A stretch of 64,000 bases of DNA from Cryomorpha sp963836915 (GTDB taxonomy: Bacteria > Bacteroidota > Bacteroidia > Flavobacteriales_D > Cryomorphaceae). Positions 17,338-26,919 of the stretch are shown here, one piece after another. Both the position numbers and the translations under genes were made by a program. Position 1 is the first letter of the stretch. Each line of letters begins with the position of its first letter. The notes under the pieces are model-generated. The model did no database searches. It was not told the origin of the DNA and was given only the letters and a program-made list of their open reading frames with translations. Location of the stretch: the NCBI GenBank assembly GCA_963836915.1, contig CAWILH010000002.1, positions 4,092,001 to 4,156,000 on the forward strand. Direction: 5' to 3'.

Positions 17338-18510
17338 ATGAAGATTCTTTACTACTCCCCCCATCCTCAGCTGAGACTTGATGCCCCCACAGGCTACGGC
17401 ACGCACATGCGCGAGATGATCGCAGCTTGGCGCAAGGCTGGTCACGAAGTGCAAACCCTTATAGCGGGCGATGGTGAGGTAAGCGCGAGTGGCGGCGCAG
17501 AGCAGAAAGGCCGTTTTAGAAGTTTTAAGCGATTTATTCCAAAGATGATCTGGGAGACCCTGCGCGACCTGGCCATCATGCGGTTCGACCGCCAGCAGGC
17601 CAAGGCGCTGGAAGCCAAGATTTTGAGCTTTGCTCCCGTCATGGTCTATGAGCGCGTGGCCTATCTGCAAGATTCGGGTGCGATGGTCTGCGCAAGGTTC
17701 GAAGTAAGACATATTGCAGAAGTAAATGCCCCGTATCCGCAGGAGCGTGTAGCCTTTTCAGGAAATTCATTTCTGCTCGGCCGTGCGAAGGAAGCGGAGC
17801 GTTCCATATTCGGTAAAGCCGATGCCGTATCGGTTGTCAGCTCAGCACTAAAGGATCATTTTACTGCGCTTTATCCATTTGCCGAAAGGCGTATACATGT
17901 GGTGCCCAATGCGGTAAACCCGGCCTACCTGGATATAAAAGAAGGCGAGCCCGATGCGCTGCGCGAACAGTATGGTTTTGGCGGAAGCCTAGTGATCGGT
18001 TTCGTGGGCAGCATATTTCCCTATCACGGCGTCGACCTGCTTATCAGGGCATTTGCGGACTTGGGAGGGTCGGGAAATGCCAAGCTGCTCATTGTGGGCG
18101 GCGGTTCTATCCTTCCCGATCTTAAAGCGCTGGCGCAATCCCTAAAAGTGCTCCCCCATATTGTGTTTACGGAGAGCATTCCTTTTCGCGAAGTATATCC
18201 TCATATTGCGGCCATGGATATATGCTGTATGCCAAAGACCAATTGGTATTGCTCGCCGATCAAGGTATTTGAATATGCCCTGCTTACGAAGCCGGTAATA
18301 GCGCCCGATGTAGTGCCGATGCACGATGTGATGGCTGGCGATGAAGGCATTTTGGTGTACCCTACGGTCGAATCCTTAAAAGCGGCGCTCGCCCAGTTAA
18401 TCGAAGATAAGGCGCTGCGCGATCGCATCGCTAAAAATTGGAATACCAAAGTGCTGCGCGAATTCACGTGGGATGCCGCAGCCCAAAAAACGCTCGATCT
18501 ATGCACATAG
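17338..18510 (+). CDS. GT4 family glycosyltransferase
   Basis: 390 aa GT-B enzyme. N-terminal ILYYSPHPQLRLDAPTGYGTHMREM has the acceptor-side G-G-T-H motif; the donor domain contains VIGFVGSIFPYHGVDLLIRAF and YCSPIKVFEYALLTKPVIAP, the S-P-K-FEY motif replacing the classic E-x7-E in one GT4 branch. ATG follows the wecB stop directly. Likely acts on the growing lipid-linked oligosaccharide. Confidence 0.9.
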   Translation: MKILYYSPHPQLRLDAPTGYGTHMREMIAAWRKAGHEVQTLIAGDGEVSASGGAEQKGRFRSFKRFIPKMIWETLRDLAIMRFDRQQAKALEAKILSFAPVMVYERVAYLQDSGAMVCARFEVRHIAEVNAPYPQERVAFSGNSFLLGRAKEAERSIFGKADAVSVVSSALKDHFTALYPFAERRIHVVPNAVNPAYLDIKEGEPDALREQYGFGGSLVIGFVGSIFPYHGVDLLIRAFADLGGSGNAKLLIVGGGSILPDLKALAQSLKVLPHIVFTESIPFREVYPHIAAMDICCMPKTNWYCSPIKVFEYALLTKPVIAPDVVPMHDVMAGDEGILVYPTVESLKAALAQLIEDKALRDRIAKNWNTKVLREFTWDAAAQKTLDLCT

Positions 18511-19676
18511 CGCTTCTCACCGATGGAATTACACCCTACGTCACTGGCGGGATGCAGCGGCACTCCTACCATCTGGCGCGCCAACTGCTGCAGCGTGGCA
18601 TCCGGCTTACCTTGGTGCATGCTGTAGCTGCCGATGCGGTGATCCCTTCAGAAGATGAAGTGGCCAAGCTGCTAGATGCCCCCACAGGAAAATTGAAGGT
18701 TATGGGTTTTCACTTTCCGAAAAGCAATTCCTTTCCCGGACATTATGTGCGCGATTCTTACCGGCTTTCGGTCGAGATTTATGAGTCGATGGTTGATGAG
18801 TGGCAGCATTTTGATTTTATTTACGCCAAGGGATTTATGGCCTGGGCACTCCTAGAAAAAAAGAAGAAAGGCGTACATACTGCTCCCGTAGGGGTGAAAT
18901 TTCACGGCTACGAGATGTTTCAAAAAACCAAAAACTTCAGGTCACGGCTGGAGCAATACCTGCTTAGGCCGCCGGTGACGTTCATCAATAGAAATGCCAA
19001 CATGGTATTTTCGTATGGCGGTAGGATCACTAAAATTATTGAAAACACCGGCGTGAATCCCGACCGGATCATTGAGATCGGTTCGGGAATAGATGAGTCG
19101 TGGCTGGCCGACATGCCTAAGCCACAAGATGGTAAACGAAAATTTCTATTCATCGGCCGAGACGAAAAGCGCAAAGGAATCAAAGACCTTATGGATTGCT
19201 CCATTGTATTTGCCGATACAGCTTCGGAGCTTCACTGGGTAGGGCCGCTGGCCACACAGGGTCAAAAGGACGCCGGCTATAGCGTATACCATGGCGAGGT
19301 AAAGGATAGCGATGCCCTGATGTCCATTATCGATACCTGTCAAATACTCGTGGTGCCGAGCCATGCCGAAGGAATGCCAAACGTAATACTGGAAGCGATG
19401 GCTCGCGGACTGGCCGTGATAGCGACCGATGTGGGAGCCGTGCCTATGCTCGTAGATAGTGAAAATGGCCGGCGCATACCGCCAGCGCATAAAACCGCCC
19501 TTAGCCAAGCCATCAGGGAATTTGCCACCATGGATGCCAGCACACTTTTTAAACTGCGCCAAGGCAGCATAGATCGGGTGCGAAAGAACTACAGGTGGAG
19601 CGATGTGGCAGATGAGACGGTCTCGGCCATCAAGCGGTTCACCTTTTCGGAGACCGCCCGAAGCGAAAAGCCTTAA
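18501..19676 (+). CDS. GT4 family glycosyltransferase
   Basis: 391 aa from ATG 18501, overlapping the previous stop by 10 bp; upstream in-frame codons belong to the preceding gene. Begins MHIALLTDGITPYVTGGMQRH (acceptor loop GGMQRH) and has FLFIGRDEKRKGIKDLMD and the E-x7-E motif EGMPNVILEAMARGLAVIAT in the donor domain. The E-x7-E and RDEKRKG basic residues indicate an active retaining enzyme. Precedes the polymerase-like membrane protein by 21 bp. Confidence 0.9.
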   Translation: MHIALLTDGITPYVTGGMQRHSYHLARQLLQRGIRLTLVHAVAADAVIPSEDEVAKLLDAPTGKLKVMGFHFPKSNSFPGHYVRDSYRLSVEIYESMVDEWQHFDFIYAKGFMAWALLEKKKKGVHTAPVGVKFHGYEMFQKTKNFRSRLEQYLLRPPVTFINRNANMVFSYGGRITKIIENTGVNPDRIIEIGSGIDESWLADMPKPQDGKRKFLFIGRDEKRKGIKDLMDCSIVFADTASELHWVGPLATQGQKDAGYSVYHGEVKDSDALMSIIDTCQILVVPSHAEGMPNVILEAMARGLAVIATDVGAVPMLVDSENGRRIPPAHKTALSQAIREFATMDASTLFKLRQGSIDRVRKNYRWSDVADETVSAIKRFTFSETARSEKP

Positions 19677-19697
19677 ATTCGCCGTTTTACTCAAAAA

Positions 19698-21035
19698 ATG
19701 ATTGGTTTTCTAGCCAGAAATAAAACTGCTCTACTCCTTTTCGGAATCTGGTTTCTGATCGGCCAGTTCAGCGTGCCAGTTTTTTATCTGATCGGCATAG
19801 CCACCATTATTCTGCTCTGGCGGAAGCAGTCTTACTTTGAGTTATTGATCGGTTTCTTTTTTATTTTGATCCTCAGCGATAACCTCTCTGCGGGCACCGA
19901 CTTTGCGAAGTCTTTCAAGAATATATACATCGTTTTGCTGGCAGCCATTGCGGTTCTAGACCGCCATAACTTTCAGGAGACGGGTTCAATAATGAAGTAT
20001 TTCTTGCCCTTTATTGCCCTTTCGGCTATATCCCTTGCTTTTTCGCCCTATGTTTTTACCGGTTTTCAGAAGATGCTCTCTTACCTTTTGATCTTATTTG
20101 TGGTGCCCCAATTTTTCATGAAGTCTTTACAGGAAAAAGGCCCGAAAATGATCAAGGACATGATCTTTTTTGGTGTTACCCTTATCTTGATTGGGTTCCT
20201 GTTGCGATTTATGGATCCAGGAGTGGCGCTGTCCCATGGCGGCAGGTTTAGGGCTGTTTTTGGAAACCCCAATGGACTGGGCATATTCTGTACCCTACTA
20301 TTTGCACTTACTTTATTAGCGAGAGATTATTTTGGCTCCTTTTTTTCCAAGGCCGATCTTCGCTGGATATTTATACCGATCGCCGCGACACTGCTCATGA
20401 CGGGTTCACGCACTGCGGTGATCGCGGTGGTTATGCTTTTGGTTTTTGCCCGGGTTTATCGCTTACATCCTGCCATCGGTTTCGTGGCTTTTTTGGCTTT
20501 CGTGCTTGCGGCCGAAGTTGTTTCGGCCAATCTGGTTCAGATCGTTAGCGGCTTAGGGCTCTCCGAATTTTTTAGGGTGGAGACCTTGGCAGATGGCTCA
20601 GGGCGTTATGTGGCTTGGGAATTTGCTTGGAAAGCCATTCAAGATAATCTATGGCTCGGCCGTGGTTTTGCTTTTGACGAATGGCTCATGGCCAAAAATG
20701 AAGATCTGCTCAGCGACCTTGGCCATCAGGGTGGAGTGCATAACACCTATCTCATCATTTGGCTGAATACGGGTCTCATTGGGCTCCTTCTTTTTCTTCG
20801 GGGCTATATTCTTCTCTTTCTGAAGGGCTCCAAAAATTCAGGTCTTGCTTTCCCGATTTTCTATATGGTCGCATTCAGTATTTTATTGGAGCCTTGGCTA
20901 GCGGCATCGCTCAATCCCTTTACCATCTTACTTTTATGCATGCTCACTATTCTTACCGAGCCCATCTTTCAAAATTACGCGGCTGCTCCAGTCATCCCAG
21001 AAGAACTACCCGATGAAGAAAAAGTCTTTGCGTAA
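19698..21035 (+). CDS. O-antigen polymerase/ligase-like membrane protein (Wzy_C/WaaL family)
   Basis: 445 aa with about 11 hydrophobic segments spread over the length. The central FGNPNGLGIFCTLLFALTLL, MTGSRTAVIAVVMLLVF and the periplasmic-loop end HQGGVHNTYLIIWLNTGLIGLL are the conserved pieces of the O-antigen ligase domain, including the loop His. It either polymerises repeat units (Wzy) or ligates finished glycan to an acceptor (WaaL) on the periplasmic side. Because the locus also encodes an ABC exporter, which normally works without Wzy, ligase is at least as likely. Overlaps the next gene by 23 bp. Confidence 0.85.
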   Translation: MIGFLARNKTALLLFGIWFLIGQFSVPVFYLIGIATIILLWRKQSYFELLIGFFFILILSDNLSAGTDFAKSFKNIYIVLLAAIAVLDRHNFQETGSIMKYFLPFIALSAISLAFSPYVFTGFQKMLSYLLILFVVPQFFMKSLQEKGPKMIKDMIFFGVTLILIGFLLRFMDPGVALSHGGRFRAVFGNPNGLGIFCTLLFALTLLARDYFGSFFSKADLRWIFIPIAATLLMTGSRTAVIAVVMLLVFARVYRLHPAIGFVAFLAFVLAAEVVSANLVQIVSGLGLSEFFRVETLADGSGRYVAWEFAWKAIQDNLWLGRGFAFDEWLMAKNEDLLSDLGHQGGVHNTYLIIWLNTGLIGLLLFLRGYILLFLKGSKNSGLAFPIFYMVAFSILLEPWLAASLNPFTILLLCMLTILTEPIFQNYAAAPVIPEELPDEEKVFA

Positions 21036-21921
21036 GCTTCTGGCGCTGCTCTTGGTGTTCGTGATCATTGAGCTATTGCTGCGCATGGTAGGTTTTGGTG
21101 AGCTGCCGATCTATTATTCATCGGCTCATTTTGAATATGCTCTACGGCCATCCCAAGACGTCCATCGTTTTGGCAACCACTTTTATATCAATGAGAAAGG
21201 TATGCGCAGCGCAAATCTAGAAGAAGGGGAGTTGCGCATTCTGAAATTTGGCGATTCGGTGCTGAACGGTGGCTTGGCGACAGATCAAGACGATCTGGCC
21301 AGCACCCTGCTCGATGAAAAGCTGGGCGGTGCAAATAATGCGGTTCGTGTGCTCAATATTTCTGCCGGAAGTTGGGGCCCTGACAACGCCTTTGCGTGGC
21401 TTGAGCAAAATGGAGACTTCGAAGCCCGGGCCATCGTCCTGCTTTTCAGCAGCCATGACTGGCTCGATCTGATGACCTTTCAAGATGTGGTGGGGCATGT
21501 AGAATTCTATCCAGAGCGACAGCCTGCGCTAGCCATTACCGATGCTTTTGGCTGGATGCTCAGCCGTTATATTACGGATACCGACTGGTCGGGACTTCCT
21601 TCCATTGCAGGTGGGAACCCTGTACAGGCCGATCATAATTTGGGGTGGGATGCTTTCATCGACTACGCCAAGGCCCGCGCCATTCCTTTGATCGTGTATC
21701 ACCATACTGCGCTGGACGAGATCGGGCAGGGCAGCTGGAGCTCTGAAGGGGTTGCCCTTGAAGCTTTTTTGAGCATGCGAAAAATTAAAACGGTTTCTGG
21801 TTTTGATGCCGGTTTTGTAGCGGTAGATTACCGCGATGCCATCCATCCCAATGCGAGTGGTCAGCAAAAAATAGCCGACGCCCTAGAGCCATTTCTCACC
21901 GAAATAATAGAAAATGACTGA
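21013..21921 (+). CDS. Membrane-anchored SGNH/GDSL-type hydrolase or acyltransferase
   Basis: 302 aa. A single N-terminal membrane segment (residues 8-26) is followed by an SGNH fold: block I LKFGDSVLNGG (78-88, catalytic Ser), a possible Asn block around ISAGSWGPDN and block V DYRDAIHPNASGQQKIA with the Asp-x-x-His pair. Start ATG lies 23 bp inside the polymerase gene. In glycan loci, such AlgX/OatA-like proteins add or remove O-acyl groups on the polymer in the periplasm. No MBOAT partner is in the window, so de-acylation or an unrelated acceptor is possible. Confidence 0.78.
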   Translation: MKKKSLRKLLALLLVFVIIELLLRMVGFGELPIYYSSAHFEYALRPSQDVHRFGNHFYINEKGMRSANLEEGELRILKFGDSVLNGGLATDQDDLASTLLDEKLGGANNAVRVLNISAGSWGPDNAFAWLEQNGDFEARAIVLLFSSHDWLDLMTFQDVVGHVEFYPERQPALAITDAFGWMLSRYITDTDWSGLPSIAGGNPVQADHNLGWDAFIDYAKARAIPLIVYHHTALDEIGQGSWSSEGVALEAFLSMRKIKTVSGFDAGFVAVDYRDAIHPNASGQQKIADALEPFLTEIIEND

Positions 21922-22960
21922 GGTGAAAAAGATCGTTTTCCTTTATACCGAATTGGCCGGGTACATAAGAAATTGCATGGAGCGGCTTGCTGCCAAAGGA
22001 GTGGAAGTCCACGTTTTTTCCTATCCCATCAATGCCGAAGCTCCATTTAGTTTTGATCTGAGCGAAGCCCGCTGCCAGTATTATGCCCGCTTTGATTATC
22101 AATATAGCGCCTTGTTGCAGAAAGTGCAATCGCTAAATCCTGCCGCCATCATTTGCAGCGGCTGGATAGACAAGGGATATATCCAGGTTTGCAAAGCTTA
22201 TAAAGGAACGATTGAAACAGTTTTGGCGCTTGACAGCCAGTGGAATACCAAGCCGAAGACCATCGTTTCGGCTTGGCGCGCCAGATTGCGCTACGCATCT
22301 TATTTCAGCTCGGTATGGGTGCCCGGTGCGCCACAGGTTCGTTTTGCCGAAAGGTTAGGCTTCAGCCCCGATCAGATATTCACAGGTTTTTACACCGCCG
22401 ATACGGAGGCATGGCAAAAATCGAAGGGGTATAAAAATCCAAACGCTTTCAACCATCGTTTTTTATTTGTTGGTCGGTACGTAGATTTTAAAGGGGTGCG
22501 CGAGTTATGGGATGCCTTTTCAACCATCGATCGAAAAGATTGGGAGCTGCACTGCATGGGTACGGGATTGCTCTATCATGAGCGCCCCGAGATGGATGGG
22601 CTTCGGCATTTTGGATTTCTGCAACCCGATGAACTACAGGCCTTGGCAGCCGATGGCGGAGTGTTTATACTGCCTAGTCACCACGAACCTTGGGGCGTAG
22701 TGGTGCAGGAATTTGCCGCTGCTGGCTTTCCGCTTTTATGCACTTCCAATGTCGGCGCGGCCAGCGCTTTTTTGGTGGAAGGGGAGAATGGCTTTCTTTT
22801 CAAGGCGGGTCAATCGAAGGAGATAGCAGGGGCTATGAAAAAAATTCTTTCTTTTGATGATCAGCGTTTGAATGTGATGGGAGAAAGAAGCGTAAAATTA
22901 GCGTTGAAAATAACGGTTGATAGCTGGGTAGAAACGGCCGTAGGATTTATTGGAAATTAG
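21914..22960 (+). CDS. GT4 family glycosyltransferase
   Basis: 348 aa GT-B protein. It lacks the usual glycine-rich N-terminal loop (KIVFLYTELAGYIRNCMERL instead) but has a typical donor domain: FLFVGRYVDFKGVRELWDAF and E-x7-E in HEPWGVVVQEFAAAGFPLLC. The start overlaps the SGNH gene by 8 bp and the next gene starts three bases after its stop. Likely one step of repeat-unit assembly. Confidence 0.87.
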   Translation: MTEVKKIVFLYTELAGYIRNCMERLAAKGVEVHVFSYPINAEAPFSFDLSEARCQYYARFDYQYSALLQKVQSLNPAAIICSGWIDKGYIQVCKAYKGTIETVLALDSQWNTKPKTIVSAWRARLRYASYFSSVWVPGAPQVRFAERLGFSPDQIFTGFYTADTEAWQKSKGYKNPNAFNHRFLFVGRYVDFKGVRELWDAFSTIDRKDWELHCMGTGLLYHERPEMDGLRHFGFLQPDELQALAADGGVFILPSHHEPWGVVVQEFAAAGFPLLCTSNVGAASAFLVEGENGFLFKAGQSKEIAGAMKKILSFDDQRLNVMGERSVKLALKITVDSWVETAVGFIGN

Positions 22961-22962
22961 AG

Positions 22963-23901
22963 ATGAAAAGAATTTTAGTAACGGGTGGAGCCGGATTTAT
23001 TGCAAGCGAACTTGCCGACAAGCTATCCCTGAATCGGGATTATGAAATAGTGATCGTAGACAATCTCCAAACGGGAGCGAGGGATAAAGTGCCCGCCGGA
23101 GCCCATGATAATGTGCAGTTCATCAAGTGTGATGTGAATAGGTTCAAGGACATTTCGCCCGTTTTCTTTACCTATAAGTTCGATTACGTTTTTCATTATG
23201 CGGCATTGGTTGGCGTGCAGCGCACCCTCGATAATCCAGTGAAGGTGCTCGATGATATCAATGGAATCAGAAATATTCTCGATTTGAGTAAAAATACCGG
23301 TGTGAAGCGCATTTTCTTTTCGAGTAGCTCCGAGGTATACGGAGAGCCGGTAGAGATACCGCAAAATGAAGAAACCACCCCCCTCAACTCAAAGCTTCCC
23401 TACGCCATTGTCAAAAATATTGGCGAAGCCTTCCTGCGCTCCTACCATCAGGAGTACGATCTCGACTTTACCATTTTCCGGTTTTTCAACACGTATGGAA
23501 AGAAGCAGAGCCCTGATTTTGTAATATCTAAATTTATGCAATCTGCCCTTTCGGGAAATGATATTACCGTATATGGAGATGGTAATCAGACCCGTACCTT
23601 TTGCTATATCGATGACAATATCGACGCCTGCATCGGAGCCCTCACTAAGAACGAAGGGGTGAATGATGTGATGAATATTGGCTCCAATGTCGAGATCAGC
23701 ATTATTGAGCTCGCAAAGCTCATCGTAGAATTGACCGGTTCTAAATCAAAAATCATTCACCTGCCTGCGCTTACCGAGGGCGATATGACGCGCCGAATGC
23801 CTGATAATGAGCGGATGATGAAGATATTGGGAAGGGAATTGATCCCCTTGCGAGAAGGTTTGGCACTGCTTCTGGAAAGCCCAAATTTCATACTTCATTA
23901 A
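22963..23901 (+). CDS. NAD-dependent sugar epimerase/dehydratase (extended SDR)
   Basis: 312 aa. Rossmann motif GGAGFIASELAD at the N-terminus (Ala replaces the usual Gly at one position), SSSSEVYGEP catalytic Ser region, YAIVKNIGEAF (Tyr-x3-Lys), and RTFCYIDDNIDA. The set is that of UDP-glucuronate decarboxylase/UDP-sugar 4-epimerase relatives (SEVYG-P). It provides a nucleotide sugar for the polymer; exact reaction not assignable. Its TAA shares an A with the ATG of asnB (TAATG). Confidence 0.87.
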   Translation: MKRILVTGGAGFIASELADKLSLNRDYEIVIVDNLQTGARDKVPAGAHDNVQFIKCDVNRFKDISPVFFTYKFDYVFHYAALVGVQRTLDNPVKVLDDINGIRNILDLSKNTGVKRIFFSSSSEVYGEPVEIPQNEETTPLNSKLPYAIVKNIGEAFLRSYHQEYDLDFTIFRFFNTYGKKQSPDFVISKFMQSALSGNDITVYGDGNQTRTFCYIDDNIDACIGALTKNEGVNDVMNIGSNVEISIIELAKLIVELTGSKSKIIHLPALTEGDMTRRMPDNERMMKILGRELIPLREGLALLLESPNFILH

Positions 23902-25778
23902 TGTGTGGGATAACCGGTATTTATGGCAAGCTCCCGGTAGATGATGCCCGCCGGCGCATAACCGGAATGAATGCAGCGCTGGCGCATCGCGGCCCCGATG
24001 CCAGAGGTATATTCGTAAAAAACCCGATAGTCCTAGGTCACCAGCGCCTGAGCATTCTAGATCTTTCGGCCGATGCCAACCAGCCGATGACCGATCCCAC
24101 AGGGCGCTACACGCTCGTTTTTAACGGGGAAATCTATAATTTTCGTGAGCTCCGAAAGGGCCTTTCTACCTACGCCTTTACCACCGATGGCGATACCGAA
24201 GTGCTGCTCGCCGGATTGATAAAATGGGGTATTCCCTTTTTGCAGGAATGCAATGGAATGTTTGCGTTTGCCTTCTGGGACGCTGAGCGTGAAGAGCTTA
24301 TTCTGGCGCGCGATCGTATGGGCATCAAGCCTTTATACTATGCCCGCACCGCCATCCACACCATTTTTGGGAGCGAGGTGCGGAGCCTTCTAAAGAGCGG
24401 ACTTATCCCGGCTTCGCTTAATCGAAATGCCCTCGGAGACTATTTGCGGTATCAAACCGTACATGCTCCGGCGACCATGCTCGACGGGGTTTTTATGCTA
24501 CCTGCCGGCAATACCCTGCGCATCAATGCCGATGAAGAAGAGTTGAAGGGTTTTTGGAATATGGCCACCGCCATAGAGCCCGGCGTGGGATTCCTTAATT
24601 ATACCGATACCAAAACATTGGTCCGCGAGAAACTGACCAAAGCGGTGGGGCGCAGGCTCGTCTCCGACGTGCCGATGGGCGCCTTCTTATCAGGGGGCAT
24701 TGATTCAAGCGCAATTGTGGCCTTAGCTTCAGGCTTAGTCTCCGACCCTTTAAAGACGTTCACCATTTCTTTTCAGGAAGAAGCATTCAGCGAAGCCCGG
24801 TTTGCGCGGATCATAGCTGATAAATATCAAACCGATCATACCGAGCTAAAGCTTGACCCTTCTGAAATGCTCCATAGCCTTCCGGTAGCCATCGCTGCGA
24901 TGGATCATCCCAGCGGCGATGGCATCAATACTTTTGTGGTGTCACGAGCGGCCAAGGAAGCCGGTATTACTGTGGTGCTTTCTGGTTTGGGTGGCGACGA
25001 GCTCTTTGCCGGCTATCCGATTTTTAAGCAGGTTCTATCGCTCAGCTCCAAAGGTTGGCTCATGAGTTTTCCCAAGTTTAGCCGCGCCTTTGCCGGCGAT
25101 TTGCTTCAATGGGCGCGTCCCGGCATTGCCAGTCAAAAAACCAAACAGGTGATCACCGAAGATTATCTCGATCTGGAATATGCGTACCAATACAGCCGTG
25201 AAGTGGCAAGCCACACCATTAATAATGAGCTCAGCCCATTCGGTTCGGCTTCCGCCAAAGCAGTATTCGACATCGTGCATGAAGGGGTGGGCTATGGCAC
25301 TCCGGGATATGCCATGCCGCCGCTCAGCAGAGTGACTTACGCGGAGATGAATACCTATATGCAGAGCGTTCTCCTTCGCGATTCAGATCAAATGGGTATG
25401 GCGCACGCCCTCGAAATAAGGGTTCCCTTTCTAGATCACGAACTGGTCTCGACCGCACTCGCCATACCCGACAGGCATAAATTCCCAACCAGTCCGAAGA
25501 AACTTTTGGTAGAGAGCATGGGCGATCTGCTTCCGGCCGAGATTGTAAACCGCCCCAAGATGGGCTTTACCTTCCCATGGGATGAATGGATGAAAGGTGA
25601 GCTGCGCGAATTTTGCGGCGATCAAATGCTCGGCCTCGCCAGGCATGAGGCCTTTCATGAAAAGGCAGTTTTGAAAAGGTGGGATCATTTCTTGGCTGGC
25701 AAGAGGGAAATCTCTTGGTCACGAATTTGGCACCTTTGTATATTGCAGGCCTGGATGAATGAGAATGGAATCGCCTAA
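23901..25778 (+). CDS. asnB: Asparagine synthetase-type glutamine amidotransferase
   Basis: 625 aa, full family length. The N-terminal nucleophile hydrolase domain begins MCGITGIYG (Cys2 as nucleophile, directly after Met) and has the LAHRGPDARG and VFNGEIYNF motifs; the synthetase domain has the PP-loop FLSGGIDSSAIVAL near residue 265 and SGLGGDELFAGY. It uses glutamine and ATP to amidate a carboxylate. In glycan loci such AsnB homologues often act in polymer amidation, for example of uronic acids, rather than making free asparagine; this is inference. Coupled at both ends (TAATG upstream, 20-bp overlap downstream). Confidence 0.93.
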   Translation: MCGITGIYGKLPVDDARRRITGMNAALAHRGPDARGIFVKNPIVLGHQRLSILDLSADANQPMTDPTGRYTLVFNGEIYNFRELRKGLSTYAFTTDGDTEVLLAGLIKWGIPFLQECNGMFAFAFWDAEREELILARDRMGIKPLYYARTAIHTIFGSEVRSLLKSGLIPASLNRNALGDYLRYQTVHAPATMLDGVFMLPAGNTLRINADEEELKGFWNMATAIEPGVGFLNYTDTKTLVREKLTKAVGRRLVSDVPMGAFLSGGIDSSAIVALASGLVSDPLKTFTISFQEEAFSEARFARIIADKYQTDHTELKLDPSEMLHSLPVAIAAMDHPSGDGINTFVVSRAAKEAGITVVLSGLGGDELFAGYPIFKQVLSLSSKGWLMSFPKFSRAFAGDLLQWARPGIASQKTKQVITEDYLDLEYAYQYSREVASHTINNELSPFGSASAKAVFDIVHEGVGYGTPGYAMPPLSRVTYAEMNTYMQSVLLRDSDQMGMAHALEIRVPFLDHELVSTALAIPDRHKFPTSPKKLLVESMGDLLPAEIVNRPKMGFTFPWDEWMKGELREFCGDQMLGLARHEAFHEKAVLKRWDHFLAGKREISWSRIWHLCILQAWMNENGIA

Positions 25779-26919
25779 GCTTACCGTTTTGATTTTTATT
25801 GATTGGTACCTACCTGGTTATAAGGCGGGCGGCCGTATTCGATCTGCTGCCAATATGGTCGGAGCTCTCGGGACAGAAATCGATTTTAAGATCGTCTGTG
25901 GAGATAGGGATTACCTTGATAATGAGCCTTATGCAAACGTCGATTACGGTAATTTTCAAAAGATCGGAAAGGCCGATGTGCGCTATCTCTCGCCAGCCGA
26001 ACAGCGCTACGGGACTGTAAAGCAAATCATGGGTGATCATCCCAACGCACGGCTTTACATCAACGGAATATTCAGCCGCTGCTTTTCCATTTTCCCATTA
26101 CGGGCTGCGAAGGTTTTGGGTAGGAAAGCCATTATCGCCCCCCGCGGAATGCTGGCACCTGCCGCGCTCCATCTAAAATCGACCAAAAAGAAATTCTACT
26201 TGGCCTTCGCCAAAAGCTTGGGATGGTTTTCGAAACCCACGTTTCATGCGACGCATACGCATGAAGCCGGGCATATTCGAAATGGTTTCGGGGAGAAGGC
26301 AAACGTATCGGTGATTGCCAATATTCCAAGCTTGCCAGCCGATGAAAAGCGCAGCAACCAGAAACGCAAAGATCAGCTTAACCTGCTGTGCGTAGGTAGA
26401 ATAGCACCTGAGAAAAATATCCGTTTCGCATTGGAATGCCTTTCTGAAATAGAACAAAGGTATTCGGTAAAAGCCGTATTTATTGGTCCGGTCTACAATC
26501 AGGCATATTTTGGAGAATGCAAAAAAGTTGCAGCTGCCCTGCCGGCGAATATCAATGTTGAGTTTAGTGGTGCAATGGAGCCCTATCTTATTTCCAAAAA
26601 ATACCTTCAGGCCGATCTTTTCTTCTTGCCTACGCTCGGCGAAAATTATGGCCATGCCATTGTTGAAGCTTTATTGGCAGGGGTACCGGTGCTCATCTCC
26701 GATCAGACTCCGTGGAAAAATCTACGTGCCATCGGCGCTGGACTCGAAATTGAGCTCAGTCGGAAACCGGCTTTTGTTGACTATTTAAATAATATGGCAT
26801 CGCTTGACGAAGCTGCCTACCAACGAGAATTTTCGCTTTTGCCTGAAAAGGCGGCAAAACTGGTAGATTTGGGGCAAATAAAAAACCAATACAAGAACCT
26901 GTTTAATGAACAAGGTTGA
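25759..26919 (+). CDS. GT4 family glycosyltransferase
   Basis: 386 aa. The N-terminus has VLIFIDWYLPGYKAGGRIRSAAN with the AGG acceptor loop, followed later by KAIIAPRGMLAPAALHLKSTKKK, a signature of the GT4 group found in Bacteroidota capsule loci, and the donor motif E-x7-E in ENYGHAIVEALLAGVPVLIS. Start ATG 25759 or 25765 (the latter also inside asnB). Overlaps the next gene's start by 14 bp. Confidence 0.9.
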   Translation: MRMESPKLTVLIFIDWYLPGYKAGGRIRSAANMVGALGTEIDFKIVCGDRDYLDNEPYANVDYGNFQKIGKADVRYLSPAEQRYGTVKQIMGDHPNARLYINGIFSRCFSIFPLRAAKVLGRKAIIAPRGMLAPAALHLKSTKKKFYLAFAKSLGWFSKPTFHATHTHEAGHIRNGFGEKANVSVIANIPSLPADEKRSNQKRKDQLNLLCVGRIAPEKNIRFALECLSEIEQRYSVKAVFIGPVYNQAYFGECKKVAAALPANINVEFSGAMEPYLISKKYLQADLFFLPTLGENYGHAIVEALLAGVPVLISDQTPWKNLRAIGAGLEIELSRKPAFVDYLNNMASLDEAAYQREFSLLPEKAAKLVDLGQIKNQYKNLFNEQG

